A stretch of DNA of 15,927 bases from Flavobacterium psychrophilum (GTDB taxonomy: Bacteria; Bacteroidota; Bacteroidia; Flavobacteriales; Flavobacteriaceae): the NCBI GenBank assembly GCA_943325515.2, contig CALPPS020000060.1:1-15927 (forward strand), in the 5' to 3' direction. A program made the translations under genes and the position numbers. Under the pieces are notes generated by a model that had not been told where the DNA came from, searched no databases, and saw only the letters and a program-made list of their open reading frames with translations. This document shows positions 6,582-15,573 of the stretch, piece by piece (position 1 is the stretch's first letter; the number at the start of each line of letters is the position of its first letter).

Positions 6582-9500
6582 TAAGATACTAAAGACTCTT
6601 TTATGGACACTATAATTTTGACTATTTCAGCGGTTCGCTTAAATATTTTATGACTATTATCTTCATCCAATTCTAAGGAATCAATTCGTTGAATAGTTCC
6701 ATTTTTATAAAACAGATCCATTTTATTAGTAGTTGATTTTATATAAATAATTGGGACTTGACAATACGTAAATGCTAAACTATCTTTTTCTAATAAGATT
6801 TTGTTTTTTGAACCTTCAACATTTATAAAAACCACTTCTTGACTTTGGGTTAAGAACTCATTTTTGTCTAAAATAGAAGGCTGAAATTTAAGTTTACCTT
6901 CATTTACATTTACACCCAATTCTCCAATTCGAGTCAAAATATCTTCTTTAACCTGACCGGTCATTCCTGGTTGTTGTGCTTTTCTGTGCATTGGTGTATG
7001 CGAATATGGGTCGGTTGGAAAAGCACCATAAACTGATGGTAATTTGTGTACTCCAATTCCTTTTCCAATTTCTTGATAGTGTGATAGTAAACTATTAATT
7101 ATAGCCATATCCTCATTATCACTGATAGCTTTAATACATACTTCTTGTACAGCAACGTGTAATTTTGAAACCATGTGCCAATAGATAGAACCTAATCCTT
7201 CATAACCATAAAATGTTCCAGAACGACCTGTAAAAGCTTTATGATTAAACACTTCTTCGAAAATTTGCAAAATCATAGTTGCTTCTTTTTCAACTAAAAT
7301 TTTATAATCTTCGTAAGATTTAAGTTGTTCTAAAGCTGCTTTCAAGTCATTGGCATTATGGAAATTACCATTAAAATGATAATTGCCTTTGATGTCTTGA
7401 TTTAGTATTGTAAAATTTTGATTTTGAAGTAATTTGTTTAACAATAAAGAATGTTGCACTTTATCTTTAGGTAAAATATTTTTCTCTAAAAACTTAGGTA
7501 ATTCTTTATTTGGATATAAAATATAACTATTTTGATCTGCCCTATATAATGCACTATTTCGTAAACTATTTAATATTCCTAAAGTTTCCTTTGCTCCTAA
7601 AAAGCCAGAACTAATAGCTGCTACTTGACCTTCTAACATTTCTGAAAGATGCGAAATTGAAACTTCATCTTCAGTAGTAGACATTAAATTATATGCATGA
7701 TATAACTTATCTTCCCTTAGATTGGCTTTAATAGAATGTTCAATAAATTCAATACTTATTTGTGTAAATTTTTTCAAACCCTCCATAGAATGAGTTCGTT
7801 TTTTACCCCAAAAACCGCTATTGTAAATTTGAATACGATACTCGGAAGCTGCTTTTCCAAGAGCGTCCAATATTTTTTTTCTATCTTGATTGTTGATGGA
7901 ACCTTCAAGTAAAGGTTTGAATTGAATTAAATTTTCTCTTATGGCATGATAAAATTCTACCATTTCATTAGAAATTTTGATGGTTTCTTGATTTGAATTA
8001 TCCAGTAATTGTTGGAAAAATTTTAAGAAACGATGCAAATAATATAGCGTTACCATCGAAACACCATTACCAACTATAGCATTATTAGCATCATTCCATT
8101 CGGGTCTCTGTGTATTCATCCAAATTCCTGCTTCTGGAATAAAGTTGGACATTTTTGATAGTACTGTAGCCAATATTTTTTCAATCAAATTAACGTGATA
8201 AATGGAGTCATTATTATCTCTTAACAAAGCACCATCAGCTCCGATTTGTTCACGACGAATGTTAATTTTCTTCTCCCAATTATGACTGTACTCGATAGTA
8301 TCTTTGGGATTATTTAAAATATCTTGATAGGATTTAATAGTATAGGGAACAGCAGCATATACAAAACAATTCTTATCAAAGTAAGTATCTAATTTTCCAG
8401 GTGCATATTTTTCAATAAACTCCAAAAATTTTAACAAATAAATAATCTGATGATCACCCCAATATCCAATATACGACCAAGGATTATCGGGTTCAATTGC
8501 TTCCCAATCGAAACCATCTTTGGTCACTCGATAGGGATTGTATCCATCAAATGTAGAAGCATTCAAAAACTTAAAAATCATACCCTCTATAAATTCAGGA
8601 TATGAATAAGCTAAAGCTTCCCAATTCTGAAAAATATCACGCCAATTTCCTTGATAATCTAATATTTTGGAACCGTCAATCTCACTTCGCGTGTTGATAG
8701 AAAATTTATTCCAAGGACGACTTGGGTCTCCATGTCTTCTGCTAAATTTAAGGGGTAGGTATTCCGTTGCCAAACGAATTAAATCAACATCATCAACATT
8801 AGAAAGCATTTCTTTTAAATCGGAATAAGAGAATATCTCTTTTAGATTATTCAAAAATGACTTATTCTTTTCAAAAATTTCTTTATTTGCTTTTACCAAA
8901 TAACTAGAAAAATCACTTTTTTCAATTTGATAATTATGGTCGAAAATTCCGCCACGCATTATATTAAAAAGCACATTTGAAAAATGTCGGGTATCTTTTC
9001 TTTTGTCTGCTGTAAATTGTAAACCATCTGCAGTGGCGTTAAGAGCAATTAGGTTTTGTTTTCCCAGTTCAATATCTGCAATTAATTTACTTTCTAGTGA
9101 TTGATCATTCAAAATACTATCACAAAGTGCCACGACTTGGGATTGATTTTGATTTACATTGGCAATAATTTTCCAATTTCTAGAACTATTCTGAACTAAA
9201 ATAATATCGGTTGAAACAAAATAGGCACCTTTTTCACCTTTAACATCCGTTTCGGAGATTAATTTTTGATTTTTTCTAAAAGCAGCAATTTGAAGTGAAG
9301 AAAGTAAATAAGTAGGATTATCTAATCCTAAAGACCAAGCAACATTCGCTTTCAATGCTTCACTAGGTTCTGCCTTATCAACGATAATGGCGCTTAATGC
9401 AAAAATACCTAAACCACTTTGCAAATCGATTTCATTTCTTTTATAGGCATCGACTAAATTACTTGTCGTTGCTTGCAAGTCACTACTTACGCCATGAGGC

Positions 9501-10048
9501 ATAATATTTTGAATTCCATCTAGTAATGTAATTTCATAATCATTTTTAGAATGATTCGTGATTTTAGATTTTTTTATAAATCCGAATTCATTACTAGAGT
9601 TCCATTCGTATTGAAATGATAAATTAAAATCGTTTTGAATTTCTTCAAAAATGATTTTGTTTCCATATATATTTTTGTAAATGTTTCTTGTTATGGAATA
9701 TTTATCATTAAATCGTTCTGAAAAGGGTTCCCAAATATGAATTTGATTGTCGTCATTAATTCTAAAAATAGACTTACTTCCGGTTATATCGGCAAACTCA
9801 GTAATTTTATCGTCAGTATAATAAGGGAAGAGCGCATATTCTGCATTTTTTCTACCAGCTGTCAAACCGCCATTACTAGAAATAAACATCCAATGGTTAG
9901 AGTCACTTACGACACTCATAAAGAATGGTCGCATTACATCGTTATTAGCTATTTTATAAAATTTTTCTCCATCTAACAAAACGATATCCATAGACACCTT
10001 TTTATTTTCAATCGCAGAATCAACTTGTGTAGTTTGTTTGTCAATCAT
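6581..10048 (-). CDS. Cytoplasmic beta-1,3-glucan phosphorylase-like protein (GH94 superfamily, GH149 type)
   Basis: From the ATG at 10046-10048 the protein has 1155 residues and no signal peptide, so it acts in the cytoplasm. The N-terminal beta domain carries HWMFISSNGGLTAGRKN (about 52-68), the opening typical of GH94-like phosphorylases. The central helical barrel has RRHGDPSRPWNKF (437-449), YQGNWRDIFQNWEA (465-478), YWGDHQ and RPEWNDANNAIVGNGVS. D653 of EWND matches the general acid aspartate of the GH94 superfamily. Near the C-terminus TGRSGTFYGYEG (940-951) and MHRKAQQPGMTGQ (1020-1032) match the phosphate-side region. The size exceeds classic GH94 enzymes (about 800) and fits GH149 beta-1,3-oligoglucan phosphorylases (about 1,100). 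GH161 is the main alternative. The expected reaction releases glucose-1-phosphate from imported laminari-oligosaccharides. An in-frame TTG at 10082-10084 would add 12 residues; I prefer the ATG. The stop codon overlaps the start of the secreted GH17 gene. Confidence 0.83.
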   Translation of the reverse strand: MIDKQTTQVDSAIENKKVSMDIVLLDGEKFYKIANNDVMRPFFMSVVSDSNHWMFISSNGGLTAGRKNAEYALFPYYTDDKITEFADITGSKSIFRINDDNQIHIWEPFSERFNDKYSITRNIYKNIYGNKIIFEEIQNDFNLSFQYEWNSSNEFGFIKKSKITNHSKNDYEITLLDGIQNIMPHGVSSDLQATTSNLVDAYKRNEIDLQSGLGIFALSAIIVDKAEPSEALKANVAWSLGLDNPTYLLSSLQIAAFRKNQKLISETDVKGEKGAYFVSTDIILVQNSSRNWKIIANVNQNQSQVVALCDSILNDQSLESKLIADIELGKQNLIALNATADGLQFTADKRKDTRHFSNVLFNIMRGGIFDHNYQIEKSDFSSYLVKANKEIFEKNKSFLNNLKEIFSYSDLKEMLSNVDDVDLIRLATEYLPLKFSRRHGDPSRPWNKFSINTRSEIDGSKILDYQGNWRDIFQNWEALAYSYPEFIEGMIFKFLNASTFDGYNPYRVTKDGFDWEAIEPDNPWSYIGYWGDHQIIYLLKFLEFIEKYAPGKLDTYFDKNCFVYAAVPYTIKSYQDILNNPKDTIEYSHNWEKKINIRREQIGADGALLRDNNDSIYHVNLIEKILATVLSKMSNFIPEAGIWMNTQRPEWNDANNAIVGNGVSMVTLYYLHRFLKFFQQLLDNSNQETIKISNEMVEFYHAIRENLIQFKPLLEGSINNQDRKKILDALGKAASEYRIQIYNSGFWGKKRTHSMEGLKKFTQISIEFIEHSIKANLREDKLYHAYNLMSTTEDEVSISHLSEMLEGQVAAISSGFLGAKETLGILNSLRNSALYRADQNSYILYPNKELPKFLEKNILPKDKVQHSLLLNKLLQNQNFTILNQDIKGNYHFNGNFHNANDLKAALEQLKSYEDYKILVEKEATMILQIFEEVFNHKAFTGRSGTFYGYEGLGSIYWHMVSKLHVAVQEVCIKAISDNEDMAIINSLLSHYQEIGKGIGVHKLPSVYGAFPTDPYSHTPMHRKAQQPGMTGQVKEDILTRIGELGVNVNEGKLKFQPSILDKNEFLTQSQEVVFINVEGSKNKILLEKDSLAFTYCQVPIIYIKSTTNKMDLFYKNGTIQRIDSLELDEDNSHKIFKRTAEIVKIIVSIKESLVS

Positions 10049-10138
10049 AATAATTAAAAGAGTTCTTTTTTCTATCCAATCCAATTAATATAAAACAACT
10101 AGCCTTTTATACAATTAGTCTCGTTGTCTTTATTATAT
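10049..10138 (-). promoter_or_regulatory. Largest internal operon gap, with a weak imperfect hairpin
   Basis: This 90-base AT-rich gap separates the GH16 lipoprotein from the phosphorylase, whereas the other internal gaps are 2-38 bases. At 10095-10127 the arms ACAAC and GTTGT pair, with a mismatch and then a further AG/CT pair inside, and on the transcribed strand TTTATATT follows. It could be a weak terminator, an RNA processing site, or chance. No TAnnTTTG-type promoter element for the phosphorylase is visible. The long gap makes this the most plausible place for expression of surface and cytoplasmic genes to diverge. Confidence 0.3.
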
Positions 10139-10981
10139 TTATTCATATACTCTTATGTAATCAACTAACATTTCTTGTGGAAAAGGCGTTTCGCCATTTG
10201 GAGCTCCTGGCAAATTTCCTCCAACTGCTACATTCAATATCATATAAAAGGATTGATTAAAAACCCATTCCCCTGGAACATCTTCTGGTGTAACGGAATG
10301 ATATAACATATCATCAACGTAAAAATTCACTCTATTTTCATCCCATTCTATTCCGAAAACATGAAAGTCAGTGTCAAATCTGCTGTTGGAAAGGAAAAAG
10401 TTTTTCGAAATTGATTCACCAGCAGAATAACCTGGTCCGTGAACTGTTCCGAATATTTTTGTTGGACTATTTCCAAGGTATTCCATAATATCAATTTCTC
10501 CACAATATGGCCAAGGTACCGTGTTAGGATTGTCTGGGGATTCGGGAGCTGTTTGAATATTACTTCCTAACATCCAAAACGCAGGCCATAAACCTTTACC
10601 TCTTGGCAATTTAATTCTAGCTTCTATTCTACCATATTTTTTTTCATATTTTCCTTTAGAAATAATTCTAGCCGAAGTATAAGAGGAGCCCATATATTGT
10701 TCTCTTCGAGCTGTTATTTTTAAAACTCCATTTTCAACTTTAATATTTTGTGGCCTATCAGTATAATATTGCAATTCATTATTGCCCCAACCATTACTTC
10801 CTGTTCCTATATTGTAAGACCATAAATTTGAATCTGGGGCTCCATCAACATTAAACTCTTCACTCATTACTAAATTATTTTTAGTAACTACTGTTTGTTT
10901 TTCATCTTTTGTACAACTATTTAATAACAAAACAATAGCTGTAGATATAAAAATTTTGTGTTTTATTTTATTTAAAATCAT
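10139..10981 (-). CDS. GH16 endo-beta-1,3-glucanase (laminarinase) lipoprotein
   Basis: This 280-residue protein has a lipoprotein signal peptide (IVLLLNSC, modified cysteine C23, then TKDEKQ) and is essentially a single GH16 domain. It shows LVMSEEFN (37-44), NNELQYYTDRPQN (67-79), YGRIEARIKLPRG (116-128), LWPAFWMLG (131-139), and the catalytic motif GEIDIMEYLG with E162 as nucleophile, D164 as helper and E167 as acid/base. FGIEWDENRVNFYVD and the closing strand VDYIRVYE complete the jelly roll. The intact extra methionine in EIDIME is characteristic of laminarinases and related GH16 enzymes. It should cut internal beta-1,3 bonds of laminarin-like glucan at the cell surface or in the periplasm. 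It lies 13 bases behind the glycan-binding lipoprotein gene, which suggests the two work together on the surface. Lichenase-type mixed-linkage activity cannot be excluded. Confidence 0.95.
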   Translation of the reverse strand: MILNKIKHKIFISTAIVLLLNSCTKDEKQTVVTKNNLVMSEEFNVDGAPDSNLWSYNIGTGSNGWGNNELQYYTDRPQNIKVENGVLKITARREQYMGSSYTSARIISKGKYEKKYGRIEARIKLPRGKGLWPAFWMLGSNIQTAPESPDNPNTVPWPYCGEIDIMEYLGNSPTKIFGTVHGPGYSAGESISKNFFLSNSRFDTDFHVFGIEWDENRVNFYVDDMLYHSVTPEDVPGEWVFNQSFYMILNVAVGGNLPGAPNGETPFPQEMLVDYIRVYE

Positions 10982-10994
10982 CTTTAATTATCTT

Positions 10995-12440
10995 TTAATT
11001 GTGAAAATATATATTATCTACATACAATATTGAATTATCTCCACCTTCGAGAATAATTTGAGCTAGGTGTGATCTACTTAGTAAACCAGGCATAGCAGAA
11101 AATGGAATTTCAATCGAGATCCAATTTTGAGATACCACAGCTGTAGAAGTGGTTGCTGTAAATGTTGTAGAATGTCTTGTGTCGTCTCCGCCACTATAAG
11201 CACCATCTGCACCAAAATCTATAACTAAAACTCTTAATTGTCTTCCAGGTGCAATAGGTCCTGGAATAAAAGCATCTAAATGTATATGCGTCATACTTGT
11301 AGCATTTACAGTTGGGCTACTAAATTCGATTCCAACAAAATTAAAGTTGGTATAATTTAAAACGTTATCTCCCAAAACTGAAAAATTATTTGATTCAGTA
11401 GTTTGCCAAGGCTGCCAATATCCATTATAATAATTAACAGGAACATTGGTATATCTATCCGAGAATATAGAAATTACATTAGCTGGATTTAAAGTTGGTG
11501 TTGGTGCGTTAATATAACTACCTGAACAATTTATTGTTAAACTACCTAATGCGGGTTGACCGTTAAAAGTAGCCGTAATTACAGCTGTTCCTGCACTTAT
11601 TGGTGTTACAACGCCAGAATCGTTAACAGTTGCTACAGCTGTATTTGAAGAAGTAAAATTTAAAAACGCTGGACTAATAGTAACTGATTGGTTGATACCA
11701 TTAGGCATATTAAATGTAGCTAGCACACCCGATATAGTTGATGTTACGCCTACAAAAGTAGATCTAGTAATGTTATTACCATTCATTATTGAAGCTTGTA
11801 AAGGCAAAATAGTACCTAACTTTTCAAATTTTAGTTCATCAATCCAGAATGTATATCCTGCACCATTTGTTCCTTGAGAACCTGCAGAATATCTAAACAT
11901 ACCTTTTTCATGCAATAATTTTGAAGCATCAGGTATTGGAATAATATATTTTGTCCAAGCTGTTCCTAAACTAATATTGGTCATTGTAGTCATATATTTA
12001 TTAGGATAAAAATCTTCACCAAAACCAATTTCACCAATAGTTACACCCTGAGATGCTTTAGCCCAAAAAGTAAGTGCATCATAACCTGTTAAATCTCTAC
12101 CTGCCCCATCTACTCTTAGGATACCTCCAGCATAATTTCCCTGAGGATCATTTGCATTTGGCACATCAAAACGCATAGAAGCATTACCTTTATAGCTTAC
12201 TTCACCATCTACAGACCAAGCTGAAAATTTTGATCCTACTGGATTATTAGCATCACCTCCATATGGAAAGTAAAAATTACTACCCATTCCAACTGGAGTA
12301 TCCGTAAAAATTTCTGCTGTTTTTGGAAAACCAGCATTTGTAGCATCATCCGATAACTCTCTATCACAATTAATAGTTGTTATCAAAACCAATCCTAAAA
12401 GAATAGCATTTCTAAAATAATTAAATTTTGTGTTTTTCAT
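10995..12440 (-). CDS. Surface glycan-binding lipoprotein with Ig-like (Big2) middle domain
   Basis: The chosen start is ATG 12438-12440, which gives 481 residues and a clean lipoprotein signal (GLVLITTINC, modified cysteine C25). An upstream in-frame start at 12507-12509 would put 23 charged residues before it and overlap the previous gene. Three regions are visible. Residues 41-207 form a jelly-roll carbohydrate-binding-like domain (YDALTFWAKAS, FWIDELKFEKL). Residues 213-305 form a bacterial Ig-like Big2 domain with the usual SSNTAVATVNDSGVVTPISAG pattern. Residues 315-481 form a second beta-sandwich starting SIFSDRYTNVPVNYYNG and ending ILYVDNIYFHN, rich in exposed aromatics (YWQPWQ). No catalytic motif is seen. 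The protein probably holds the glucan on the cell surface, as SusE/SusF or PKD-type binding proteins do in other loci. It lies 16 bases behind the barrel-fusion gene and 13 bases ahead of the GH16 gene. Family membership of the two outer modules is uncertain. Confidence 0.8.
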   Translation of the reverse strand: MKNTKFNYFRNAILLGLVLITTINCDRELSDDATNAGFPKTAEIFTDTPVGMGSNFYFPYGGDANNPVGSKFSAWSVDGEVSYKGNASMRFDVPNANDPQGNYAGGILRVDGAGRDLTGYDALTFWAKASQGVTIGEIGFGEDFYPNKYMTTMTNISLGTAWTKYIIPIPDASKLLHEKGMFRYSAGSQGTNGAGYTFWIDELKFEKLGTILPLQASIMNGNNITRSTFVGVTSTISGVLATFNMPNGINQSVTISPAFLNFTSSNTAVATVNDSGVVTPISAGTAVITATFNGQPALGSLTINCSGSYINAPTPTLNPANVISIFSDRYTNVPVNYYNGYWQPWQTTESNNFSVLGDNVLNYTNFNFVGIEFSSPTVNATSMTHIHLDAFIPGPIAPGRQLRVLVIDFGADGAYSGGDDTRHSTTFTATTSTAVVSQNWISIEIPFSAMPGLLSRSHLAQIILEGGDNSILYVDNIYFHN

Positions 12441-12456
12441 TTTTTTTATTTTTAAA

Positions 12457-15400
12457 TTATTTTCCAATATTAATATGAACATAGGTTCTAATTTCCCATT
12501 CTGAACCATTAGGGAACCCTACAGGACTAAGTGCTGGCACAGGTGGATAAGTATTCTCAGGAACAAAAGTTGGCGAATATCTTGGTGAATATTGGTCTAA
12601 AGAACGCCAAATACCCATTATTCCAATTCGAGTATCAGGTAAAATAAACCAGCTTGGTTTTCCAACAGATGTAGATATATCTAAAGAACCTTGGAATGGG
12701 AAGGTTAAGTTAAAATCCTTGTGGTAATCATATGGACCCCAATCATTAAATTTGACAGAACTCGTAACTTTAACTTTTCTATAAATCATTCGTATATCAC
12801 CACCAACTCTGTTGATAGTTCTTTCTGAATCACCATTTGCTTGCCCATTTCCAAAATATATGTTTGCAATCATCCCTAAATCTGGTGATAATTTAGATAC
12901 TATTCTTGTATTAGATTCCCATAAATCTTGAGCTGGAGCTGATCTATCGAATGCAAATGGAGTTCTATTGGCTAAAAAACCTATTGCAGCATCCATAGTT
13001 GTTGGCAAATGACGGAAAACAAAACCAGTACTAAATGCAAATTTTGCATCTTCTACCATGTCGTTATTCCACTCATACATCCACGTAGCTGGAGTTGGGT
13101 CATAAGTCAACAAAAATTCTCCACCAACAGTTTCTCTATTTGCTCTAACTATAAAAGGATCGTTTAGGATATTTCTAAGCCTTCCTGGTGCGTCAACACC
13201 GTTTGGCATAGCTTCAACTAATGGCTTTTGCCACAAAAAGTTTGGTGCAAGTTGTAATTTCGAATTTACATTGTAAGTAAAACCAGTTAATAAATTCATT
13301 TGATTTCCACTACCGGTATCCTTTAATCTCCAACCAGTGAACGTTTGAGTGTTATCGGCTCCGCCACTGGCTACCAATCCTTGAATAGCTCCTTGAGTGT
13401 AAACATTAAAACGTCCTTTTGAAAAGGTCAATTTAGCTTTTCCTCCCCAATTATCAGAATTTTTTACTTTATCCACTTTTACTACATCACCATCCATCAT
13501 TTGAAACTCTCTACCATTTAAAGGTTGTCCACCCCAAATTCCACCAAACTCTACTCCTAAATCCCCAAACTTTGCTTTGAAATGTATGGTTGCTCGTCTC
13601 GTCTTTGGTTGTGGAATAAAAATAGAGGTTACAGCTGGTGATGCTGCTGAAACGTCTTCATGATACACTGCAGAAACATCAAAAATTCCAATTTTTTTGC
13701 TGTATTTTAATAAGTATGCAGGGTTAGCTCCCCACCAAAGTTGTGGACCAAAAGCAGCTTTTAATCCGTTTAAACTTCCTCTTCCATCAACTTCGAATCC
13801 TAAAGTTTCTCCATTATAGATATCTAAGTTTGGACCGTAATTAGCTTCAGAATATAAAGCAAAAAAATCGCCTTCATAACCCCAATGATAATGACCTGTT
13901 CTGTAAAAACCTCTAACTTCAAAATCTTTTGCCGTCCATTTGTAGGATGCATTGTAAACTTGAACTCTATTGAGCCCACTAGAAACTACAGAACCATCTT
14001 GAGTTAATATTGTTTCTTCTCTACCTCTGCTTTCATAGAAAATTTCATTTATAGGATTTACTGCAACACGACCTAAAATGTTAACATTCACATTTGCAGT
14101 CATATTAGCCGAAGGTTTTCCTTCAACTCCAAGATAGTAAGACTGCATATGATCAAAACCTGTTCGGCTAGGATAGTTACTTGTAGTTGGATCATCTACT
14201 TCTGGTGTAGTTAATAAACTTCCACCTGTTGAGAATGTTGTGAATTCTGCCCTTAGATTACTTACTTTTAATATATCGGTATCATTAGTTCCTAAAGCAG
14301 CTTTATCAGCTCGCGCTCTTAAAGAAGCATCCATTAAATTGGTTTCGTCAAAAACACTGTTTAATGTAATCGTGCTAGCTCCAACAGCATATGGATTGAA
14401 TTTATGAATATCTTTTAAAACATAATAGGCAGCACGTGGATACAATTGATATAATCCTTTTTCATTTGATGGTCCTTTGGCACAAATTCCAAACCATTCT
14501 TCATTCATATTATTTTCACCTTCGGTAAAATCTTTCTGATAACCACCGTTTGACCATGAAGCATTACTATCGTGTGCCTCTAAATTTTTGGTTTGTCCAT
14601 ACTTCCACCATCCGTCACTAAACTGAAAAGTAAAACCTCCTAAAGAATTACCAGCTTTACCCATACCTGCCGCATTTTCATAAATTTCTTTCCAATTTCC
14701 TTTTAAATAAAATGCTTGCGCCTTTTGATCTTCTTGATTGGTTAGAACATTGAATGAATCGGCTCCAAACTCGGAGAAGAATAGTGGTTTTCCGTATTCT
14801 TTTTTTACTCTTTCAAATAAATCTCCAAAAGAGACACCACGATAAACATTGGTTCCTAGTATATCAACATCCTTACAATTTTTTGCAATAATATCTAGAA
14901 AAAGTAAATCACCATTACAAATTGCAATTGGATGAGCGCTATCAATGGATTTCATAGAAACCACGGCTTCATTAAATAATTTGTACATTGTTACAGCTCG
15001 TGCTGTAGATTTTCTATCTTTTACAGGAATATCTTCTGTTTCAGCACCATCCCAAAATAAGCCGTAGTTATTTTCATTACCAAGCATAAACAATAGTAAT
15101 CCTTTAGTATCTTTATACTCGGTTATCATTTCTTGTGTTTCTTTCAACAAAAGCGCTCTGGTTTTAGGGTTTGAATAATCGGTATTTGGAGTCCATACAC
15201 CATCTAAAGTTAAACCATAACGACCAAATGAATGGTTTAACATGGTATAAATCCCATAATTAGTGTAAACATACTCTATCCACTTTTTAGGCATTCCTGA
15301 ATATACTCTAATAGTATTTACCCCCATATTTTTTAACAATCCCATTTCTTCATCTAAAGCTTCTTGTATCAATTTGTCCGACTGATTCCAAAGACTGTAC

Positions 15401-15573
15401 GAATAATTAGTGCCTATTGGAAAATAGTCCCAATTCATTCCGTTAATCATAAAATCTTTTCCATCTACAACTAGTCGCATTCCATCGTTGTTGTTCGCAA
15501 CAACAACTTTATTACCTTGGGAATAAGACGAGAATGAGACAATAATGGTAAATAATAAAATAATTTTTTTCAT
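12457..15573 (-). CDS. Fusion of a clan GH-A glycosidase-like TIM barrel and an outer-membrane beta-barrel
   Basis: This 1038-residue protein has a type I signal peptide (MKKIILLFTIIVSFSSYSQ). Residues 25-400 resemble a GH2/GH5/GH72-type TIM barrel: FMINGMNWDYFPIG (41-54), MGVNTIRVYSG (83-93), FMLGNENNYG with candidate acid/base E167, DILGTNVYRG (237-246), FFSEFGADSF with candidate nucleophile E268, and FTFQFSDGWWKY (314-325). Residues 400-475 look like a linker. From about 475 to the end the sequence alternates polar and hydrophobic residues in many short strands rich in Gly, Tyr, Trp and Asn. It closes with IRTYVHINIGK, as expected for a membrane barrel, though the last residue is Lys rather than Phe. 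I do not recognise an exact CAZy family. The domain is placed by its two glutamate motifs. The protein probably acts in the outer membrane on beta-glucan. Whether the enzyme part faces outward or into the periplasm is open. It is the first gene of the operon. Confidence 0.78.
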   Translation of the reverse strand: MKKIILLFTIIVSFSSYSQGNKVVVANNNDGMRLVVDGKDFMINGMNWDYFPIGTNYSYSLWNQSDKLIQEALDEEMGLLKNMGVNTIRVYSGMPKKWIEYVYTNYGIYTMLNHSFGRYGLTLDGVWTPNTDYSNPKTRALLLKETQEMITEYKDTKGLLLFMLGNENNYGLFWDGAETEDIPVKDRKSTARAVTMYKLFNEAVVSMKSIDSAHPIAICNGDLLFLDIIAKNCKDVDILGTNVYRGVSFGDLFERVKKEYGKPLFFSEFGADSFNVLTNQEDQKAQAFYLKGNWKEIYENAAGMGKAGNSLGGFTFQFSDGWWKYGQTKNLEAHDSNASWSNGGYQKDFTEGENNMNEEWFGICAKGPSNEKGLYQLYPRAAYYVLKDIHKFNPYAVGASTITLNSVFDETNLMDASLRARADKAALGTNDTDILKVSNLRAEFTTFSTGGSLLTTPEVDDPTTSNYPSRTGFDHMQSYYLGVEGKPSANMTANVNVNILGRVAVNPINEIFYESRGREETILTQDGSVVSSGLNRVQVYNASYKWTAKDFEVRGFYRTGHYHWGYEGDFFALYSEANYGPNLDIYNGETLGFEVDGRGSLNGLKAAFGPQLWWGANPAYLLKYSKKIGIFDVSAVYHEDVSAASPAVTSIFIPQPKTRRATIHFKAKFGDLGVEFGGIWGGQPLNGREFQMMDGDVVKVDKVKNSDNWGGKAKLTFSKGRFNVYTQGAIQGLVASGGADNTQTFTGWRLKDTGSGNQMNLLTGFTYNVNSKLQLAPNFLWQKPLVEAMPNGVDAPGRLRNILNDPFIVRANRETVGGEFLLTYDPTPATWMYEWNNDMVEDAKFAFSTGFVFRHLPTTMDAAIGFLANRTPFAFDRSAPAQDLWESNTRIVSKLSPDLGMIANIYFGNGQANGDSERTINRVGGDIRMIYRKVKVTSSVKFNDWGPYDYHKDFNLTFPFQGSLDISTSVGKPSWFILPDTRIGIMGIWRSLDQYSPRYSPTFVPENTYPPVPALSPVGFPNGSEWEIRTYVHINIGK

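Noticed and set aside
9737..9976. Plus-strand open frame opposite the phosphorylase N-terminus
   Set aside because: Shadow of a conserved region (HWMFISSNGG) on the opposite strand; low-complexity translation. The same applies to 5879-6064 and 11692-11877.
10049..10084. TTG start for the phosphorylase, 12 codons upstream
   Set aside because: TTG is a rare start, and the added residues (MDWIEKRTLLII) give no credible signal peptide. The ATG at 10048 is the more likely start.
12441..12509. Upstream start for the binding lipoprotein
   Set aside because: It would add 23 residues in front of a perfect lipoprotein signal and overlap the preceding gene by 53 bases.
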